Shown here in pieces: positions 59,688 to 64,000 of a stretch of DNA of 64,000 bases (position 1 is its first letter; every line of letters begins with the position of its first letter). The translations under genes and the position numbers were made by a program. The notes beneath the pieces were generated by a model. It worked only from the letters and a program-made list of their open reading frames with translations. It did no database searches and was not told the origin of the DNA. Origin of the DNA: Bacteriovoracaceae bacterium (GTDB lineage Bacteria; Bdellovibrionota; Bacteriovoracia; Bacteriovoracales; Bacteriovoracaceae); assembly GCA_018649885.1 (NCBI GenBank), contig JABIHA010000094.1, positions 1 to 64,000 of the forward strand. Direction: 5' to 3'.

Positions 59688-60612
59688 TTACGTTTATATT
59701 TTAGGTGCTGGATTTGGTACCAGGATGGGTAAGCTTGGCACTGTTATTCCAAAAATTCTTTGGCCAGTATTTGAAAAGTCTATCCTAGAACTCCAAATTC
59801 AAATGGCAAAATCATTTTCTCCAAAAAAAATCTTTCTTAATACACATTTTTCACACCAAAAGATAGAGTCTTTTATAAAATCTCATTCCCTTGAAACACA
59901 AATCGAGGTCCTTTTTGAACCGCAAATTTTAGATATTGGTGGTGCAATTCACAATCTTGGCCGAAAATTGAGTTATAAGGGAAAAGTCTTGGTTCTTAAT
60001 GGAGATCAATTTTATTTTTTTGGTGAAGATGACTATAAAGATATCGTCAACCTAACTGAGGAAAACCGTAAGCACTTATTGATCGGTACAAAAGTTAAAT
60101 GGAGTGCTGGCTACAATCAACTATGTGAAGATCAAGACCAAAAATTAACGGGTATTAACCAAAATACTACTCCCGAAAAAGCTGGTTCAATGTGGACTTA
60201 CAGCGGTTGTTCAATGATCAATCTAGATTTACTGACGCCACATGATGGTGAAAGTAAGTTCTTTGATTCAGTTGCGATTCCTTCAAGGGATACTTATGTG
60301 CACCACCCAAAGGAAATTGAATATTGGGATTTTGGAACCTCAAGAAGGTATTACGACTCAATATTTAGAACCCTGAAAAAGCTCAAAGCAAATGAAAAGT
60401 CTAAGTTTTTAAATTTTCTCAATCAAAATGGTGGAATAGATTCAGATTTATTAAATGAAACTAGCTATAACTCAAAAGGCAAAAATAATATCAATTTTTC
60501 ATCTTTTAATATGGACCACCTATCCAACTCCATCATCATTGAAAGTGGTAGTGAAAATCTAACCAATTGTGGTCCTGGCATTTATCTAAATGAATACTTC
60601 GAGAAAATTTAG
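59677..60612 (+). CDS. MurU-like sugar-1-phosphate nucleotidyltransferase
   Basis: A 311-residue Rossmann nucleotidyltransferase. LGAGFGTRMGKLGTVIPKIL, then WPVF, is the activating GxGxRM...PK motif; KVLVLNGDQFYFF holds the metal-binding Asp, and EPQILDIGGAIHNLG the sugar-phosphate region. MurU makes UDP-MurNAc from MurNAc-1-phosphate. It directly overlaps the amgK-like gene. The C-terminal 60 residues do not match known MurU by eye. Convergent with the ferredoxin gene. Confidence 0.83.
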   Translation: MGIDYVYILGAGFGTRMGKLGTVIPKILWPVFEKSILELQIQMAKSFSPKKIFLNTHFSHQKIESFIKSHSLETQIEVLFEPQILDIGGAIHNLGRKLSYKGKVLVLNGDQFYFFGEDDYKDIVNLTEENRKHLLIGTKVKWSAGYNQLCEDQDQKLTGINQNTTPEKAGSMWTYSGCSMINLDLLTPHDGESKFFDSVAIPSRDTYVHHPKEIEYWDFGTSRRYYDSIFRTLKKLKANEKSKFLNFLNQNGGIDSDLLNETSYNSKGKNNINFSSFNMDHLSNSIIIESGSENLTNCGPGIYLNEYFEKI

Positions 60613-60809
60613 GACGTTTCTTTTAAAGCTGACTCATTGAGAACAATAGCCGTTGTTGGACAGACCTGCACACAGTACTGACACATGGTGCAACTCCATG
60701 TTTCGATATTATAATTTAATCCATCGGTTAAAATTGATGATTCGGGGCAGATAAGCCTACAATTATCACAAGATATACATCTCGAATTTATTTCCAAATA
60801 TGGATACAT
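60609..60809 (-). CDS. Ferredoxin, 2[4Fe-4S] type
   Basis: A 66-residue protein with two complete cluster motifs, CISCDNCRLICPE and CTMCQYCVQVCPT, each CxxCxxCxxxCP. It transfers single low-potential electrons in the cytoplasm. The four-base overlap with the convergent MurU gene is tight. No partner oxidoreductase is nearby. Confidence 0.93.
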   Translation of the reverse strand: MYPYLEINSRCISCDNCRLICPESSILTDGLNYNIETWSCTMCQYCVQVCPTTAIVLNESALKETS

Positions 60810-60866
60810 GGTAATAATATTAACAGTAAACCAGGCAACGTTTGTTAGGAAAAAAAGGCCGATTGC

Positions 60867-61595
60867 GTGAAAATCTATAAAAGAGAAGCAATTGTTTGGA
60901 ATAATATAGCTTTTGTCTTTCTCAGCTACCTATTTCTCTACGTCGTTGAATCTATCGGCGATCAAAAGTCAGCATATAGCCTGTCTATTTTCTACAACTT
61001 TTTTGAAGCCAACAAAGTGACCATGGTTTCAGGTGCCATCACTGTCGCTTCAATTTTTTTTATTAAGAGAATATCTAAAATATTTATGTCCATATTTTTT
61101 CTATTAGTCCTAATACAAACTGTTAAAACCTCTCTCCCTCAAATTGATAAATACCTATTATTTCTCGTATTTTGTTACCTGTGTTTCGCCCTTACCTTTA
61201 TCATAATGTGGGGCCAGGAACTAAAGAGGGCCTATTACCTGAGCAATATTTCCCTCTCTTCATTAAACTTCACGCCAAAAATAAATATTCCAGTCACTTT
61301 AGTTAGTATCCCCGAAAATACTGAGTATGAGGGTTACCTTACCAATTGGGATTCAAATGGTTGTTTTATAAGACTTTCAAGCAAGCCAAGAAGACTTGGA
61401 AGAAATGCCATTTTACAAATAAAGTTTGGGGGGAGAGATTTTGAAACAAAAGGGTCAATTATTACCTCAAAAGACTCATCTCTAGGCATTGGAGTTAGAA
61501 TAAAAGATGATTCCAGCAAAAATTGTGTATTTAATTGGAATAAATTTTATACAACCTTGAGTGATCTCGGTTATCATCCTAAAATGATTATATAA
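60867..61595 (+). CDS. Membrane protein with degenerate PilZ-like domain
   Basis: A 242-residue protein. The N-terminal half has four hydrophobic segments (NIAFVFLSYLFLYVV, MVSGAITVASIFFI, MSIFFLLVLIQTV and FLVFCYLCFALTFIIMWG). The C-terminal domain (about 145-235) is PilZ-like: NWDSNGCFIRLSS corresponds to D/NxSxxG, but the Ser is Asp and the upstream RxxxR c-di-GMP motif is missing, so ligand binding is doubtful. It starts with GTG eight bases after AAAGG. Confidence 0.68.
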   Translation: MKIYKREAIVWNNIAFVFLSYLFLYVVESIGDQKSAYSLSIFYNFFEANKVTMVSGAITVASIFFIKRISKIFMSIFFLLVLIQTVKTSLPQIDKYLLFLVFCYLCFALTFIIMWGQELKRAYYLSNISLSSLNFTPKINIPVTLVSIPENTEYEGYLTNWDSNGCFIRLSSKPRRLGRNAILQIKFGGRDFETKGSIITSKDSSLGIGVRIKDDSSKNCVFNWNKFYTTLSDLGYHPKMII

Positions 61596-61604
61596 GAGAG
61601 AAAA

Positions 61605-62042
61605 ATGATAAAAAAAATTGCATTCATTACTCTAGCTATTTTAATTTCAAGTTGCTCTAAGGACCAAAGTCCAAAAGGCGCTTTGAAATCCTTTATTAAA
61701 CTAAGGTTTCAAAGTGGAACCTCTAGAGGTGAACTGCTCGATCGCAGTACGGGACAGCTTTACTCAACTATTGAAGATTTAAACCAAGACGAACTCGATA
61801 AGTTCCTCGATTTGAAAAATTTTAAACTCAAAAATTTCAAAGTACTCTCCAGGAGATGTACTGAAGTAAAATGTGTCATCAACTATCTCATTTCGTACAG
61901 TGAGACCAAGAGCCAGACTACTGTGGTTACTGAAGTAAAAAAGTCGGCTATACTAGTAAGAGAAGAAGACAGCTGGAAGCTTTCTGATGTTACCAATATC
62001 AAAACATATCATGACTCTCAAACTCCCCTTCAGGTAAATTGA
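61605..62042 (+). CDS. Small lipoprotein, possibly NTF2-like
   Basis: A 145-residue lipoprotein (lipobox ISSC, Cys 17). The mature part KGALKSFIKLRFQSG, then VINYLISYSETKSQTTVVTE and EDSWKLSDVTNIKTY resembles an NTF2-like cone fold that binds peptides or sugars, but no catalytic residues are evident. It starts behind GAGAG, nine bases after the PilZ-like gene, and is probably co-transcribed with it. Confidence 0.7.
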   Translation: MIKKIAFITLAILISSCSKDQSPKGALKSFIKLRFQSGTSRGELLDRSTGQLYSTIEDLNQDELDKFLDLKNFKLKNFKVLSRRCTEVKCVINYLISYSETKSQTTVVTEVKKSAILVREEDSWKLSDVTNIKTYHDSQTPLQVN

Positions 62043-62114
62043 CTAGTACTACCCTCTTAAGATTCATCTAAAAAATTCCGATAATTCTCATAGGTTTTGT
62101 AACCTTGAGGTACC

Positions 62115-62639
62115 ATGGCAGACAGTGATGACTACATCTCAAACATGTTATGCGAGACAGTTGTGAATAGCTCACAAGAGGTATCAGAGCATGTTGAAAC
62201 CGACCTTGGTGAGTACTTTGAAACAAAGCTAACCCTAGTTAAAAACCAAGAAAGTATGGAAAATCAGCAATCATTTGATATTTCTCAAACCCTAAAGATG
62301 CTAGACTCCTACCAAATTCCTACATACCTGGCAGAGTTTATTGATGGCATAGGATGTTACCGTTATATATTATTTGGAAATAGACTCGACTTTCCAAAAA
62401 ACTGGCTTTTTTTTGAAAATGCTTCGGAGTATTCAACAGTTTTAAAACATTATTCAAAAGAAGATGACCCCTTCTACTTAGTAGATGCGCTAAAAAGTAT
62501 CAAAGATGGCCTTGCAGATATACTCTTCATTAAGTCAGATGAAAAAATATATATTTGTCTTTTCAATTTAGGCGAAAGGCAAATTCTCACCAATTTATTG
62601 GGCAAAAAAAAGGCAGCACTCGAAAAAAAGGCTGCCTAA
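62115..62639 (+). CDS. Cytoplasmic protein of unknown function
   Basis: A 174-residue soluble protein without signal peptide. Acidic N-terminal helices (SDDYISNMLCETVVNSSQEV) precede a mixed alpha/beta part (YRYILFGNRLDFPKNWLFFE, ILFIKSDEKIYICLFNLGER) and a Lys/Ala-rich end (KKKAALEKKAA). No family recognised. It starts four bases after GAGG. Its 3' end forms part of a terminator hairpin. Confidence 0.6.
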   Translation: MADSDDYISNMLCETVVNSSQEVSEHVETDLGEYFETKLTLVKNQESMENQQSFDISQTLKMLDSYQIPTYLAEFIDGIGCYRYILFGNRLDFPKNWLFFENASEYSTVLKHYSKEDDPFYLVDALKSIKDGLADILFIKSDEKIYICLFNLGERQILTNLLGKKKAALEKKAA

Positions 62640-62646
62640 TATTTTT
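62612..62646 (+). terminator. Terminator at the end of the 62115 gene
   Basis: GGCAGC (62612-62617) and GCTGCC (62631-62636) pair around a purine-rich loop of 13 bases, followed by TAATATTTTT. The left arm lies in the coding sequence. Confidence 0.55.
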
Positions 62647-62666
62647 ATTAAAATCGTATTTGTTTC

Positions 62667-63503
62667 TTAATGTAGCGTCATATAATAATCTTTTAACATC
62701 ATCGCATCTTTTTCAAGATTAGGACTGTTACAGATTATATAACCCTTACAACCTCTGCCCTTTAGAGAATTTAAAAGACCTTTCCAATTAAAGCTTGAGC
62801 TCTCAAGGTTGAGATGTTTTAAATCTCCCTTTGAGTTTGAACTGATTCCTGAAATATGAATGTGCATATTATCGAGACAGTTGTTACCAAGTTCCCCATT
62901 TAAGCGATCAAGCAATGTATTGAATTCTTCTTCGGTATTATATTCACCAGTTCTTGCGTAAAGATGAGAAAAATCTAAGCAAGGTTGGCATGAATTTACA
63001 TTTTTAGTAAGACTGATAAGTTCTTCAAGGGAGCCAAATTGACTCGTCTTGCCAGTCAACTCAGGTCTTAATTCAATTTCAATATCAAGTCTAGACAGTC
63101 TTTCTTCGATAACATTCATTGATTTTTCAACCAAGTCGAATACATCATAAGGCGAATCTTTCATGTAGAAAGCTGCGTGAAAAGTCATAGATTCAGCCCC
63201 ACAAAGATCAGAGATTTTTGCAGTCTGAATGATTCTCTCAACCGAGGAATCGATCTTATCTTGTTCCCTAGCATTTAAATTAATGTAGTAAGGACCATGT
63301 GATGTAAGTGGGATATTAAGTTCGTAAGAAATTCTTCTGAGCGCTGAAGACACCTCGTCTTTCATCCTAACCCCATGAGCAAATTCAAGCTGCATGCAGT
63401 CCAGGCCCAATTGTTGAATCATCTTAACGCCTTCAACTGGGTTATTCTTTTTTAAGGTGCAGTTTGGAACACCTGCTGTTCCAAATAACAGACGGTTTGG
63501 CAT
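62667..63503 (-). CDS. Endonuclease IV-family TIM barrel with one substituted metal ligand
   Basis: A 278-residue protein of the AP endonuclease 2 family. Metal-site segments in order: LTSHGPYYINL, MTFHAAFY, IELRPELTGK, CLDFSHLYAR, MHIHISG, GDLKHLNL. The last site, usually ESP with a zinc-binding Glu, reads YIICNSPNLEKDA with Asn in its place, so the third metal may be absent or weakly bound. Family enzymes cut DNA 5' to abasic sites. It starts behind GGGGAG. Catalytic competence is unclear. Confidence 0.8.
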   Translation of the reverse strand: MPNRLLFGTAGVPNCTLKKNNPVEGVKMIQQLGLDCMQLEFAHGVRMKDEVSSALRRISYELNIPLTSHGPYYINLNAREQDKIDSSVERIIQTAKISDLCGAESMTFHAAFYMKDSPYDVFDLVEKSMNVIEERLSRLDIEIELRPELTGKTSQFGSLEELISLTKNVNSCQPCLDFSHLYARTGEYNTEEEFNTLLDRLNGELGNNCLDNMHIHISGISSNSKGDLKHLNLESSSFNWKGLLNSLKGRGCKGYIICNSPNLEKDAMMLKDYYMTLH

Positions 63504-63852
63504 AATGTCTCTCTCCCCAATAATGGCGCTCCCCAGCGCTGGTCAAATAGTCTCTCCATCAAATTGGCATGGCCATTTTGATAACTATTTCATTTTACTT
63601 AAAACTTGCGAATATCAGTCGCTCTCTCTTAAAATCGATATATTCACATGCTGATGAAAACGAGGGGGCCTTTAAACTCTCTAAGCATCCAGGTTTTCAA
63701 TTGCCTTTGCAGGCTAACGGCCAAGTCATTGTAATGATTTGCTAAATAGTGGTGGACTAGCCGTTAATTGTTGTCTTTATAGCCTGAGACTGAGTTTTTG
63801 TCCATCAAATGGTGGCCAAGTGTGAAATATTGAAAGCATTGGGAGTGACTTT
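63504..63852. other. Gene-free spacer (349 bp)
   Basis: No credible frame on either strand. GCGCT-CCCC-AGCGC (63526-63539) is a small hairpin in the leader of the endonuclease IV-type gene. I see no convincing promoter for the downstream membrane-protein gene. GGGAG at 63841-63845 is its Shine-Dalgarno sequence. Confidence 0.4.
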
Positions 63853-64000
63853 TTGAGATTATTGCGCTTAGTACTCATACTTTTCCTTTTATACCTACCG
63901 ATTTTGGGAATTTTTTCCACTATATTCGGTCAAAGAGGTGCAGCCGTAGGCCTTTTCTTCTTTGTGCCACTGATTATCTTTGTCTTCACTCTCGGTGACA
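63853..64000 (+). CDS. Membrane protein, N-terminal fragment (runs off the window)
   Basis: Starts with TTG seven bases after GGGAG and stays open to the window edge (49 codons). It reads MRLLRLVLILFLLYLPILGI and then STIFGQRGAAVGLFFFVPLI with IFVFTLGD, i.e. a signal-anchor-like helix, a short loop with Gly-Gln-Arg, and a second hydrophobic helix. The family cannot be decided from this part. Confidence 0.6.
   Translation, partial: MRLLRLVLILFLLYLPILGIFSTIFGQRGAAVGLFFFVPLIIFVFTLGD

Overview
The window is a low-GC stretch of a Gram-negative bacterial chromosome. It has lpxC, bamD, porins, many lipoproteins, a flagellar rod/ring/hook-filament operon and a full set of housekeeping genes. The gene content, the csrA-fliW pair behind a long flagellar operon, and the many small lipoproteins with TonB/AgmX-like domains all fit the Bdellovibrionota, most likely a Bacteriovorax/Halobacteriovorax-like predator. 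That placement is inferred from gene style; no rRNA is present. Start codons are often TTG or GTG, usually behind a clear Shine-Dalgarno sequence.

Layout. 0-2.6 kb: start of tuf and a four-tRNA operon (Thr-Tyr-Gly-Thr), separated by three inserted genes. 2.6-8.8 kb: rlmB, proS, two outer-membrane channels, lpxC. 9-12.7 kb: ruvCAB and two poorly characterised genes. 12.8-15.7 kb: folD, gcvT, gcvH and a small unknown gene. 15.7-20.8 kb: xseB, a degenerate patatin lipoprotein, a class A penicillin-binding protein and a TonB-like protein. 21-30.6 kb: flgF-G-A-H-I-J-M-N-K-L, csrA and fliW, with a sigma-28-type promoter before csrA. 30.7-34.7 kb: a five-gene minus-strand operon including bamD. 34.7-40 kb: an arginine/ornithine succinyltransferase-type catabolic operon (aminotransferase, astA, astD) followed by an ArgZ/AgrE-like guanidine dihydrolase. 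40-43.4 kb: an MFS transporter, an HD-GYP protein and a charged unknown.

The accessory-looking part is about 43.6-51.5 kb. tRNA-Asn is followed by two tandem copies of an unrecognised hairpin-headed repeat, with a third, inverted copy near 50 kb. Between them are a class II Fic protein whose promoter is embedded in an array of iterated 26-bp palindromes, a secreted propeller-like protein, an ABC1 kinase, a glutaredoxin and an FHA protein. Two secreted-protein genes here have sigma-28-like and sigma-54 promoters.

51.5-56.1 kb is a minus-strand operon running from an outer-membrane-type protein through a previously unlisted 55-aa lipoprotein, folK and an acyl-CoA dehydrogenase to etfB-etfA. 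56.2-64 kb carries a deoxynucleoside kinase, a LysM lipoprotein, an M48-like pseudopeptidase lipoprotein coupled to amgK-murU-type cell-wall sugar recycling genes, a ferredoxin, a PilZ-like membrane protein, small unknowns and an endonuclease IV-family protein. It ends in a truncated membrane-protein gene.

The most noteworthy signals are the Fic operator array, the hairpin-headed repeat family, the proposed ArgZ-AST arginine route, and the sigma-54/sigma-28-like promoters on unrecognised secreted proteins.
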